This document shows, piece by piece, positions 43,166 to 51,360 of a DNA stretch of 64,000 bases (position 1 is the first letter of the stretch; each line of letters opens with the position of its first letter). The notes beneath the pieces were generated by a model, which had not been told where the DNA came from, did no database searches, and saw only the letters and a list, made by a program, of their open reading frames with translations. Position numbers and translations under genes: made by a program. Source of the DNA: Poriferisodalis sp965221945 (GTDB lineage: Bacteria > Actinomycetota > Acidimicrobiia > Acidimicrobiales > Poriferisodalaceae); contig NZ_OZ244925.1 of NCBI RefSeq assembly GCF_965221945.1, forward strand, positions 2,046,001 to 2,110,000. Direction: 5' to 3'.

Positions 43166-44404
43166 GTGGACAGTGCGAGGCGCGCAAGCGCCCTGAGCAA
43201 CGATGCGGCGCCCTGGCCGCTGCCCGCCTCGGGTGCATGGCACGCGGGCCTTGGCGCGGCCGAGCGGCGGTTCTTCGAGCTGTCGCCGGATCGACCGTTC
43301 ACGCTGGAAGGCGGCGGCACTCTGGCCGGCCCCGTGCTGGCGTACGAGACCTGGGGTGCCCTCGACGCCGACGCAGCCAACGCAGTGCTGGTCTGCCACG
43401 CGCTGACCGGCGACGCCCACGCGCATGGCCTCGCGCATCCGCCGTCGCAACCCACTGAAGGCTGGTGGAACGACTTCATCGGTCCCGGCCGCCCTCTCGA
43501 CACCAACCGATACTTCGTGGTGTGCGCCAACGTGCTCGGTGGCTGCCAAGGCAGTACCGGTCCCTCGTCGGTGAACCCGGCCACCGGCGAGCGTTTCGGG
43601 CCCGACTTTCCCGTCATCACCAACCGCGACATCGTGCGGTCACAGTGGGCGCTGGGCCGCCACCTCGGCATCGACCGCTGGCTCTCAGTGGTCGGCGGCT
43701 CGATGGGCGGCATGACCGTGCTGGAGTGGGGCATCACCTATCCCCGGCGGGTCGGCTCGCTGGTGGTGATCGCGTCCACCGCCGAGGCCTCGGCACAGCA
43801 GATTGCCTGGAGCAAGGTCGGCCGCCAGGCAATCCTGGACGATCCCAAGTTCAGAGGCGGCCGCTACTACGACGCAGCAGAGGGGGACGGACCGCATCGA
43901 GGCCTTGCCAATGCACGGCGCATCGCCATGATCCACTACCGTTCCGGCGACGAATTCGACCGCCGGTTCGCCCGCCACAGCGAGGATCCGGTGCTGCCCC
44001 TGCGGCTTGAGCAACGCTTCGACGTCGAGAGCTACCTCGACTACCAGGGCGCAAAGTTCGTACCCCGCTTCGACGCCAACACGTACCTGGTGCTGAACAA
44101 GCTGATGGACCTCCACGATGTCGGCCGCGGTCGCGGAGGCATCGATGCAGCGCTGGGCCGCATCGTCGCGCCGACCATGGTGATGAGCGTTCGCACAGAC
44201 TTCCTGTATCCGCGGCCCCAGCAGTTGAGGATCACCGAAGCATTGGCCCGCCGCACGACGGTGCGAGTCGAACACGTCGACATCGACAGTGACAACGGCC
44301 ACGACGGCTTCCTCACCGAGCCCGACCAGACCGGGCCGCCGATGGGCGAGTTCATCGACGACGTCTACAAGAGCGATGCGGGACCCTCGGGGGCAACCCG
44401 TTGA
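43166..44404 (+). CDS. metX: Homoserine O-acetyltransferase (MetX)
   Basis: This alpha/beta-hydrolase of about 412 residues transfers an acetyl group from acetyl-CoA to homoserine for methionine synthesis by direct sulfhydrylation. The nucleophile Ser is in VVGGSMGGMTVLEW, preceded by NVLGGCQGSTGPSS. Asp (in MSVRTDFLYP) and His (in DNGHDGFL) complete the triad. Start chosen at GTG 43166 with AAGG at good spacing; a TTG at 43106 is the alternative. It overlaps the following small membrane protein gene by 4 nt. Some MetX-like enzymes use succinyl-CoA; the sequence alone does not exclude this. Confidence 0.93.
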   Translation: MDSARRASALSNDAAPWPLPASGAWHAGLGAAERRFFELSPDRPFTLEGGGTLAGPVLAYETWGALDADAANAVLVCHALTGDAHAHGLAHPPSQPTEGWWNDFIGPGRPLDTNRYFVVCANVLGGCQGSTGPSSVNPATGERFGPDFPVITNRDIVRSQWALGRHLGIDRWLSVVGGSMGGMTVLEWGITYPRRVGSLVVIASTAEASAQQIAWSKVGRQAILDDPKFRGGRYYDAAEGDGPHRGLANARRIAMIHYRSGDEFDRRFARHSEDPVLPLRLEQRFDVESYLDYQGAKFVPRFDANTYLVLNKLMDLHDVGRGRGGIDAALGRIVAPTMVMSVRTDFLYPRPQQLRITEALARRTTVRVEHVDIDSDNGHDGFLTEPDQTGPPMGEFIDDVYKSDAGPSGATR

Positions 44405-44610
44405 CCACCAGCGCCGCGGCGCTGCTGGCCGAAGTGCACACCAGCGTGCCGTCCGAGGCCGTCGGATCAGGCTTAGGGGTGTGGTGGCTGCTCGTGTCGC
44501 TGCTCGGCTTGGTCACCGTGGCATGCGGCACGGGATTCGTGCTGTACCTGCGTCGGACGGTCCCGCAACAGTGGCAAGGTGAAGAAAGCACCGTAAGGGG
44601 GACCCCATGA
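44401..44610 (+). CDS. Small single-pass membrane protein
   Basis: This 69-residue frame with a TTG start overlaps the metX stop (TTGA). One transmembrane segment (VWWLLVSLLGLVTVACGTGF, about residues 27-46) is followed by a basic tail, giving an N-out, C-in topology. Function unknown. The next gene overlaps its stop by ATGA. Confidence 0.6.
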   Translation: MTTSAAALLAEVHTSVPSEAVGSGLGVWWLLVSLLGLVTVACGTGFVLYLRRTVPQQWQGEESTVRGTP

Positions 44611-44831
44611 GCGAAACCTTCGATCCCCAAGAAGTGATCGCCCGCTTCGCAGAGCGCGCTCAGGCAGTGCGCAAGCGAAACCTGCCCGCCGTCGGCGGCG
44701 AGGAGAGACGACACTTCATCCGTCAAGCCGAGCTGGACTTCATGGACTACGCGATGATCGGCGATTCCGAGGCGACGCTCGTCGACGGGATTTTGACCCT
44801 GCGCATCGACTTGCGCTCCTCCGGGGAATAG
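44607..44831 (+). CDS. Hypothetical protein, 74 aa
   Basis: This small soluble protein starts MSETFDPQEVIARFAERAQA, with ATGA overlap to the previous gene, and contains FIRQAELDFMDYAMIGDSEA. The overlaps make metX, the membrane protein and this gene one unit. No family recognised. Confidence 0.65.
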   Translation: MSETFDPQEVIARFAERAQAVRKRNLPAVGGEERRHFIRQAELDFMDYAMIGDSEATLVDGILTLRIDLRSSGE

Positions 44832-44917
44832 CAGCGTTTCTCAGCCGCTCGGGGCCGCAACGGCCCGCTGAATCCACGCGTCTCTGCGGTGGCCGCTTGC
44901 TACAGTGATCCGCCCGC

Positions 44918-44994
44918 GCGGATGTAGCTCAGTTGGTTAGAGCGCAACCTTGCCAAGGTTGAGGTCGCCGGTTCGACCCCGGTCATCCGCTCCA
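44918..44994 (+). tRNA. tRNA-Gly (GCC)
   Basis: Acceptor GCGGATG/CATCCGC, D-arm AGCTCAGTTGGTTAGAGC, anticodon stem CAACC/GGTTG with loop TTGCCAA (anticodon GCC), T-arm GCCGGTTCGACCCCGGT. Discriminator T and CCA are encoded, unlike the other two tRNAs here. Confidence 0.96.
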
Positions 44995-45174
44995 CGCTGC
45001 CTCTTGTGTGCTCCGCTACGGCAGTTGGCGTCGCGTCGAGCGTCCGGATGTGCCAACCTTGTGCGGCCCAATCCGGGCAAGGCAGTGGTCGAATCCGGGC
45101 AAGGCAGCAACCAGACATGACCCAAGGCTGCGCCTGTGGCGCGCCCCAGCGATCTTCAGGAACGGGAGAACAAC

Positions 45175-46134
45175 ATGGGTGCACTCGACGGACGTGTCGT
45201 CCTGATCACCGGCGCGGGCCGCGGCATCGGCCGTGAACATGCCCTGCTGATGGCGTCGGAAGGGGCGAAGATCGTCGTGAACGATCTCGGCGGTTCCGCT
45301 GATGGCACCGGCGCAGATCAGGGCCCTGCGGGCGAGGTCGTGGCGGAGATCGAGGCCATGGGCGGCGAGGCCGTTGCGAACGGCGACAGCGTCACCGATT
45401 GGGAAGGCGCGCAGCGCATGGTGAACCAGGCCGTCGAAGCGTTTGGCGATCTGCACGTGCTGGTCAACAACGCAGGCATCCTGCGTGACCGCGTGGTGGT
45501 CAACATGACCGAGCCGGAGTGGGACGCCGTTGTCGACGTGCACATGAAGGGTCACTTCTGCCCCACCCGCTGGGCTGCGGCCTACTGGCGCGAGCAGTCC
45601 AAGGCCGGCAAGGAAGTCAGCGGCTCGGTCATCAACACTGCCTCGGGCGCCATGCTCGGCAACCTCGGCCAGTTCAACTACTCAGGCGCTAAGGCCGGCA
45701 TTGCTGCCATGACGCTGGTGGCTGCTGGCGAGCTCGCCCGCTACGGCGTGCGGGTCAACTGCCTGGCGCCGATCGCACGCACTCGTTTGACGCTGCAGAC
45801 GCCGGGGCTGGAAGAGGTGGTGCGCGCACCGGAGGACCCTGCAGAATTCGACCTGTACGACCCGGCGAATGTCAGCCCGCTGGTGGCCTACCTGAGCATG
45901 GAGAGCTGCCCGTTCACCGGTGGCGTGTTCCATATCGGTGGCAACGAGGTGGGGCTGTACCAAGGCTGGTCATTGTCGAACGACGACATCATCGCTGCTG
46001 ATGGGCGCTGGACGGTCGATGGTCTGACGTCGATTGCGCCTCGGCTGAATGAGGGTCGGTCGAAGCTGGCTTCGGTGGCTACTGCTATTGGGGACACGTT
46101 CAAAGGGTTTGGCAGGCGCGAAGCCACCGTGTAG
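45175..46134 (+). CDS. Short-chain dehydrogenase/reductase
   Basis: This 319-residue NAD(P)-dependent oxidoreductase has the cofactor motif TGAGRGIG at residues 12-19, DLGGSADG, NNAG in HVLVNNAGIL, and catalytic Ser, Tyr, Lys in NTASGAMLGNLGQFNYSGAK. The extended loop after the cofactor motif (NDLGGSADGTGADQGPAGEV) and the C-terminal extension resemble the dehydrogenase domain of bacterial multifunctional-enzyme-type SDRs that act on hydroxyacyl-CoA or steroid substrates. Start set at the ATG after AACGGGAG; an in-frame GTG lies 39 nt upstream. It stands alone after tRNA-Gly. Confidence 0.88.
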   Translation: MGALDGRVVLITGAGRGIGREHALLMASEGAKIVVNDLGGSADGTGADQGPAGEVVAEIEAMGGEAVANGDSVTDWEGAQRMVNQAVEAFGDLHVLVNNAGILRDRVVVNMTEPEWDAVVDVHMKGHFCPTRWAAAYWREQSKAGKEVSGSVINTASGAMLGNLGQFNYSGAKAGIAAMTLVAAGELARYGVRVNCLAPIARTRLTLQTPGLEEVVRAPEDPAEFDLYDPANVSPLVAYLSMESCPFTGGVFHIGGNEVGLYQGWSLSNDDIIAADGRWTVDGLTSIAPRLNEGRSKLASVATAIGDTFKGFGRREATV

Positions 46135-46360
46135 TGCCGTGGGTGCTCCGCCACTGTCGCCCCGGGGTCGACGGGGGCAGGGGCACCCGTGCTCAAATAT
46201 GCGCAGCGCCGCCCGTTACGAGTTGGATGGGCTGTGGCGCTGCGAAGTGCGCGTGGGTACCCCCCTGCCCCGCCCACCCCTGGTTGATCCGGTCACTGAC
46301 CCTCTGGGTGCTCGACTTGCGGAGTAATTCGATCGTGAGTTCTTCGGGCGAGGTGTGACA

Positions 46361-47377
46361 ATGGGGGACGTGGAGACGCTGCAGTTCACCAAGCACGATG
46401 GGCTCGGCAACGACTTTCTCATCGCGCTGCTGAGCAACGACGAGAAGGCGGCGCTTGACGCGCGCGGCCTCGATTGGGCAGGACTGGCCGAGAGGGTCTG
46501 CAATCGACACTCGGGTATCGGCGCCGACGGATTGGTCCTTGGAATCGGACCCACCTGGTCAACGCCGACGTGGTACGAGAGTGCAGTCAATGGATCCAGT
46601 TGTCCCGGCGGCAGCGCAACAGCTCGCATGGTGCTGTACAACTCCGACGGGAGCCGCGCTGGAATGAGCGGGAACGGCTCGGCTTGTCTCGCAAACGCTG
46701 TTGCCAGCGCTCGAGAGCCTTGGTCGCTACGGATCGATGACTTCAGCGAGGCCTATCTGGATGTGGAGCTCAATACCGACTCAGGTACTCGATCTGTTCG
46801 GTGGCGTAGCCCTTGTATGAAATCAAACGACGGCGAGCCGGTCCCGCTTGACACGCATATCGACGTCATAATGCCGACCGTCAAGGCTGGCCCCAAGATT
46901 TGCCCCGCGCTCGACGAACTCATTTCCGAGACGTTTGGGGGCGGAGCACGTGGTACCGGGGACGTCGGCAATCCTCACCTCGTCATTGCCACCGGCCGCA
47001 AAATGGACGCTGGCGAGACTGAGAGGCTCGGTGCGTCATACCAAGAGCACTTCGTCGACGGCATCAACGTGGAATTCGTGTGGCCCGTCAATGGGGCATC
47101 GCCGAGCGAGAGAGGGACGTCATCGAGCCTTGGAATGTCGGTGTGGGAGCGTGGTGCCGGGTTGACCAAAGCCTGCGGAACAGGTGCCGTCGTATCTGCG
47201 ATTCGAGCTCGCGAGTGGGGTTTGGTTAGAGATGAGATCTTTACGAGCGTGCTGATGACTGGCGGGCTCGCGACCGTGGCTCAAGCGGGACCGACCGACC
47301 CTCCAGTTCTCCAAGTTTGGGCCGATCATGTCGGAGACTATGAGTGGCCGTTGCGTGGGCCTTGGCTGGATTCTTGA
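46361..47377 (+). CDS. dapF: Diaminopimelate epimerase
   Basis: This protein of about 338 residues converts LL- to meso-diaminopimelate for lysine and peptidoglycan. The N-terminus FTKHDGLGNDFL is typical. The two catalytic Cys lie in MSGNGSACLANA and TKACGTGAVVS. It is longer than the usual 270-290 residues because of insertions, one around WYESAVNGSSCPGGSATARM. Its first active-site motif is MSGNG rather than MCGNG, but the essential Cys five residues on is kept. An in-frame GTG at 46355 is an alternative start. The stop overlaps the hflX start (TGATG). Confidence 0.9.
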   Translation: MGDVETLQFTKHDGLGNDFLIALLSNDEKAALDARGLDWAGLAERVCNRHSGIGADGLVLGIGPTWSTPTWYESAVNGSSCPGGSATARMVLYNSDGSRAGMSGNGSACLANAVASAREPWSLRIDDFSEAYLDVELNTDSGTRSVRWRSPCMKSNDGEPVPLDTHIDVIMPTVKAGPKICPALDELISETFGGGARGTGDVGNPHLVIATGRKMDAGETERLGASYQEHFVDGINVEFVWPVNGASPSERGTSSSLGMSVWERGAGLTKACGTGAVVSAIRAREWGLVRDEIFTSVLMTGGLATVAQAGPTDPPVLQVWADHVGDYEWPLRGPWLDS

Positions 47378-48753
47378 TGGCTGAATCGGAACAGCCAGCG
47401 GAGCCCTCGGCTGACGAGTCGCATCGCGGGGGTTTTGGGGAGTTTGGGGGGGCTGAGTCTGGGCTGATTGACCGGGCTTTCCGGGAGCAGATCGTTCTGG
47501 TGGGGGTGCAGTTGGCAGAGCGGACTGCTGATGAGGTGGATGCGAATCTCGACGAGTTGGAGCGGCTGGTCGACACTGCGGGAGCGGATTCTGTGGACCG
47601 GATCGTCCAGCGGCGGGACGCGCCGGACCCCGCGACCTTCGTCGGGCGCGGCAAGGCCGACGAGATCCTGGATGCCTCGGTTGAGCACGACGCCGACACC
47701 GTGGTGTTCGACGACGAGCTCTCGCCGGCGCAGCAGTTCAACCTCGAGCGCATCCTGGGGCGCACCGCGCTCGACCGCACGGCGGTCATTCTCGACATCT
47801 TCGCCCAAAACGCCACGACCCTCGAGGGCAAGGCCCAGGTGGAGCTGGCGCAACTTCGCTACCGGCTCCCCCGCCTGCGTGGCCGCGGCCAGCAGCTGTC
47901 CCAGCAGGCTGGCGGCATCGGTACCCGGGGGCCGGGCGAGACCCAGCTCGAAGTTGATCGCCGGCGGATTCAGCGGCGCCTTGCGAGGCTGGAGAAGGAC
48001 CTGCGCGGGCTGCGGCGGACCCGGCTGAACCAGCGCAAGTCGCGCCGCCGCTCTCGCTACCACACGGTTGCGATCGTGGGCTACACCAACGCCGGCAAGT
48101 CGACCCTGCTTCGGCGTCTCACCGGTGCGAATGTGCTGGTGGAGGATCGCCTGTTCGCGACACTCGACGCCACCACTCGCCGCTTGCACCTGCCCGGTGG
48201 CGAGACGGTGCTGGTCACTGACACGGTCGGGTTCATCAAGAAGCTGCCCACCTCGCTGGTCGAAGCGTTCATGTCGACCCTCGAGGAGGTGGCCGAGGCC
48301 GATCTGCTGGTGCACATCGTGGACGCTTCGGCGGCAGAACCCGAGATGCACATTGACGTCGTGCGCTCAGTGCTGCGCGAGATCGGCGCCGGCGACATTG
48401 ACGAGCTCATCGCATTCAACAAGAGCGACGCGACCGACAGCGGCACGGTCCGGCGGCTGCTGGAGCACCACGAGGGTTCGCATGCGATCTCGGCGAACAG
48501 CGGCGACGGCGTCGAGGAGCTGTTGCTGGCTGTCGGGGACCGGCTCAGGCACCTCACCGAAGTCACCGAGCTACGCATCCCCTACTCCCGCGGCGACGCC
48601 CTGGCCGCCGTGCACCGCGAAGGCGAGGTGCTCACCGAGACACATGACGACGACGGCACCGTCGTCCATGCACGTCTGGACGAGGTTTCGCGCAGCGTGT
48701 TCGCAGAATTCGTGACGCTGGGCTCGGAACGAGAAGACGCTCCACTGCAGTGA
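47377..48753 (+). CDS. hflX: Ribosome-associated GTPase HflX
   Basis: This 458-residue GTPase rescues or splits stalled ribosomes in relatives. The N-terminal HflX domain has DPATFVGRGKADEI and VVFDDELSPAQQFNLE. A coiled-coil linker follows GGIGTRGPGETQLEVDRR. The G domain has GYTNAGKSTLLRRL (G1), DTVGFIKKLP (G3) and FNKSD (G4). The ATG overlaps the dapF stop, so the two are translationally coupled. Confidence 0.94.
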   Translation: MAESEQPAEPSADESHRGGFGEFGGAESGLIDRAFREQIVLVGVQLAERTADEVDANLDELERLVDTAGADSVDRIVQRRDAPDPATFVGRGKADEILDASVEHDADTVVFDDELSPAQQFNLERILGRTALDRTAVILDIFAQNATTLEGKAQVELAQLRYRLPRLRGRGQQLSQQAGGIGTRGPGETQLEVDRRRIQRRLARLEKDLRGLRRTRLNQRKSRRRSRYHTVAIVGYTNAGKSTLLRRLTGANVLVEDRLFATLDATTRRLHLPGGETVLVTDTVGFIKKLPTSLVEAFMSTLEEVAEADLLVHIVDASAAEPEMHIDVVRSVLREIGAGDIDELIAFNKSDATDSGTVRRLLEHHEGSHAISANSGDGVEELLLAVGDRLRHLTEVTELRIPYSRGDALAAVHREGEVLTETHDDDGTVVHARLDEVSRSVFAEFVTLGSEREDAPLQ

Positions 48754-48776
48754 CCTTCTATATGAACGATTCGTAC

Positions 48777-49070
48777 ATGACAGAGGTTGCAGTCAGCGAG
48801 GTACGAAATCGGCTGGCCGAAGTGATCGAGGACTCCCGTCGGTCGGGTGAGCCGGTCACAGTGACACGGCGTGGCCGCAGGGTGGCAGTGATCTTGGGCC
48901 CGGAGGCTTTCGACCGACTCGTCGACAGCGCTGACGATCAGCAGGACCGTCGTGAGCTCGACGCCGCACGCGCCGAAGATGACTACGTGCCTTGGGACGA
49001 GGTCAAGGCCGAGTCGGTGATGACCGCATCGTCTATGAAGTCGTTGACAACCGCTTGGTGGTCCAGGTAG
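48777..49070 (+). CDS. Phd/YefM-type antitoxin with altered C-terminus
   Basis: This 97-residue frame begins MTEVAVSEVRNRLAEVIEDS and GEPVTVTRRGRRVAVILGPE, a clear Phd/YefM fold that binds operator DNA. The acidic C-terminal region (AARAEDDYVPWDEVKAES) normally ends the antitoxin. Here it continues as VMTASSMKSLTTAWWSR because a deletion has joined it out of frame to the end of the toxin gene. DNA binding may survive. ATG 48762 is an alternative start. Confidence 0.8.
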   Translation: MTEVAVSEVRNRLAEVIEDSRRSGEPVTVTRRGRRVAVILGPEAFDRLVDSADDQQDRRELDAARAEDDYVPWDEVKAESVMTASSMKSLTTAWWSR

Positions 49071-49108
49071 TCCGTGTCGGCCATCGCCGCGACGTCTATC
49101 GGCCCTGA
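49016..49108 (+). pseudogene. RelE-type toxin, C-terminal remnant
   Basis: Read one frame off the antitoxin, 30 codons give GDDRIVYEVVDNRLVVQVVR and VGHRRDVYRP-stop, the conserved last strands of RelE/ParE toxins. The first two thirds of the toxin are deleted, so no active toxin can be made. Confidence 0.78.
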
Positions 49109-49208
49109 CTGAACCGACCGAGGCGGACATCGACCTCGGACGGAAGTTTGTAGCCGCCCGGCATCTGGAGTCGCACGCACTTTGGCTTCGGCGAGCAATG
49201 ATAGTGCG

Positions 49209-50363
49209 GTGAGCGCAGGCACCGGGTTCGTCCCCCCGCCCTACCCCTACGACCGGCTGGACGAGCTGAAACCGCTCGCGGACCGCCATGACGGCGGGTT
49301 GGTGGATCTGTCCATCGGCACGCCGGTGGATCCGCCGTCGCCCGCCGTGCTGGCCGCACTCGGCGGGTCGGATTCCGAGCGGGGATATCCACCGTCGATC
49401 GGCACGCCTGACTTGCGAGAGGCCGCTGCACGTTGGTGCGAGGAACGCTTAGGTGTGCAGGTCGATGCCGCTGCTGAGGTGGCAGCAACGATCGGGTCGA
49501 AGGAGTTCGTGGCCGGGCTGCCCCACTGGCTGCGCCTGCGCACCCCCGATCGCGACACCGTGTTGTACCCCGAGGTCAGCTACCCCAGCTATGCCATGGG
49601 GGCTGAGTTGGCAGGCTGCCGGGCGGTGCCGGTGCCAGCGGACGAGCATTGGTCGATCCAGCTCGACGCCATCACCGAGTCCGATGCCGAAAGGGCATTG
49701 GTGCTGTGGGTCAACTCGCCTGGCAATCCCGCTGGCGGCCTCGATGATCTCACTGCGGCTGCTCGGTGGGGTCGGGAACGGGGCGTGCCGGTCTTCAGCG
49801 ACGAGTGCTATGCCGAGTTCACTTGGGACGGACCGCCTCGCACGATCCTGACACCGACGGACGCTGGTTCAGCGACAGCGGAATCTCGGCGCGCAGAGGT
49901 AGACGGCGTGGTCGCCGTCCATTCACTTTCCAAGCGGTCCAACCTGGCCGGTGTGAGAGTCGGCTTCTACGCGGGCGACCCCGAGCTCGTCCACTACCTG
50001 CGGGAGCTTCGCAAGCATGCCGGATTCATGGTTCCCGGTCCCGCCCAGTCAGCGGCAGCCGCGGCGCTGGCCGACCAAGTCCATGTGGCCGAACAACGAG
50101 GCCGCTACCGATCGCGACTCGCGCGTCTCGCACGCATCGTGGGTCGCTTCGGTCCCGAGCCTCCCCTCCCGCGCGGCGGGTTCTACCTGTGGGCTGAGGC
50201 TCCTGACGGTGATGCGTGGGCGTTTACCCGCACCCTGCTGGCGGAGGCGGGGATTCTCGTGTCTCCAGGCGAGTTCTACGGTCTGTCCGCGTCGGATCGG
50301 GTTCGGATTGCCGCGGTGCTCACCGACGATGCCCTCGACATGGTCGAATCCCGTCTCAGCTAA
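49209..50363 (+). CDS. dapC: PLP aminotransferase, probably succinyldiaminopimelate transaminase (DapC)
   Basis: This class I aminotransferase of about 384 residues has LSIGTPVDPP, RGYPPSIGTPDLREA, WVNSPGNPAGG, FSDECYAEFTWDG and SLSKRSNLAGVRVGFYAGD, where the Lys binds PLP. FVPPPYPYDRL at the N-terminus and the overall pattern match actinobacterial DapC, which makes N-succinyl-LL-diaminopimelate in lysine synthesis and fits with dapF nearby. Related enzymes act on other amino acids, so the substrate is an inference. The start is GTG 49209 or TTG 49182. Confidence 0.85.
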   Translation: MSAGTGFVPPPYPYDRLDELKPLADRHDGGLVDLSIGTPVDPPSPAVLAALGGSDSERGYPPSIGTPDLREAAARWCEERLGVQVDAAAEVAATIGSKEFVAGLPHWLRLRTPDRDTVLYPEVSYPSYAMGAELAGCRAVPVPADEHWSIQLDAITESDAERALVLWVNSPGNPAGGLDDLTAAARWGRERGVPVFSDECYAEFTWDGPPRTILTPTDAGSATAESRRAEVDGVVAVHSLSKRSNLAGVRVGFYAGDPELVHYLRELRKHAGFMVPGPAQSAAAAALADQVHVAEQRGRYRSRLARLARIVGRFGPEPPLPRGGFYLWAEAPDGDAWAFTRTLLAEAGILVSPGEFYGLSASDRVRIAAVLTDDALDMVESRLS

Positions 50364-50405
50364 ACCTTCGATCTGAACTTGAGACTTCAGCGCGGCCCGG
50401 AACCA

Positions 50406-51350
50406 TCAGGCTTCAAGTTGCTGGGCTCGGTCTGCCATCTCTGAGGTGCTTCCGTACCGGATCCAAGTGATCCGCGGGTCTCGGGCGAACCAGCGCTGCT
50501 GCCGACGGGCGAAACGCCGGGTCCGTGCGATGGCAACTTCGAGCGCCTCGTCCAGCGAGCACTCCCCTGCCAGGTGGGCACGCAGCTCCTTGTAGCCAAG
50601 GGCTTGAGCGGCCGTGCGCGACAGTGGGCGTTCCATCAGCCGCCGCACTTCGTCCACGAAACCTTCCTCGATCTGTCGGCGATAACGGTCCGTAATGCGT
50701 TCGTCGAGCGTGTGCCGGTCAAGGTCGATGCCCAGCGTCCGGAAAGGCACCTCGGGGTAGGTCTGCAGACCCGGCCCATACGACGAGAACGGCCGGCCGG
50801 TACCCAGGCAGACCGACAGCGCTCGCACGACACGTCGTACGTTCGTCGGCTCCATACGTGAAGCTGCGAGCGGATCCAGTTCGCCAAGACGACGATGCAG
50901 AGCGACGACACCGTCCGCTGTCGCATGCGCCTCGGCTTCCAGCTCCGCCGCGATCGAACCGAACTCCGGCGGCGGGGTCAGGCCGTCGATGACAGCGCGC
51001 AGGTACAGACCGGTGCCGCCGACAAGCATCGGAACTGCGCCACGGGCAGCAATGTCGGCCATGGCCGCTTCGAACGCAGTTGCGTAGTCGACCACGGTGA
51101 AGCGTTCCGCCGGATCGACGAGGTCGATGAGATGGTGCCGCACGTCGGTTCGCTCAGCTGCGGTGGGTTTGGCAGTGCCGATGTCCATCCCTCGGTACAC
51201 AGCCATGGAGTCGACCGACACCAGCTCCACCGCGGCCCCGCCCCCTTGCAGTGCGCGATCGCGACGTGCGAGTTCCAGTGCCAGCACCGATTTACCCGAC
51301 GCCGTCGGTCCCACGATCACCAGCGGCGAGCTGATGCTGACGCCGCCCAT
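50406..51350 (-). CDS. miaA: tRNA dimethylallyltransferase
   Basis: This 314-residue enzyme adds a dimethylallyl group to A37 of tRNAs reading UNN codons. The P-loop is VGPTASGKS. VSVDSMAVYRGMDIGTAKPT, HHLIDLVDP, VGGTGLYLRAVIDG and AQALGYKEL are all MiaA signatures. The start at MGGVSISSPL lies 10 nt after the miaB stop, so miaB and miaA are co-transcribed and act in sequence on the same base. Confidence 0.94.
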   Translation of the reverse strand: MGGVSISSPLVIVGPTASGKSVLALELARRDRALQGGGAAVELVSVDSMAVYRGMDIGTAKPTAAERTDVRHHLIDLVDPAERFTVVDYATAFEAAMADIAARGAVPMLVGGTGLYLRAVIDGLTPPPEFGSIAAELEAEAHATADGVVALHRRLGELDPLAASRMEPTNVRRVVRALSVCLGTGRPFSSYGPGLQTYPEVPFRTLGIDLDRHTLDERITDRYRRQIEEGFVDEVRRLMERPLSRTAAQALGYKELRAHLAGECSLDEALEVAIARTRRFARRQQRWFARDPRITWIRYGSTSEMADRAQQLEA

Positions 51351-51360
51351 GGCGCTGACC

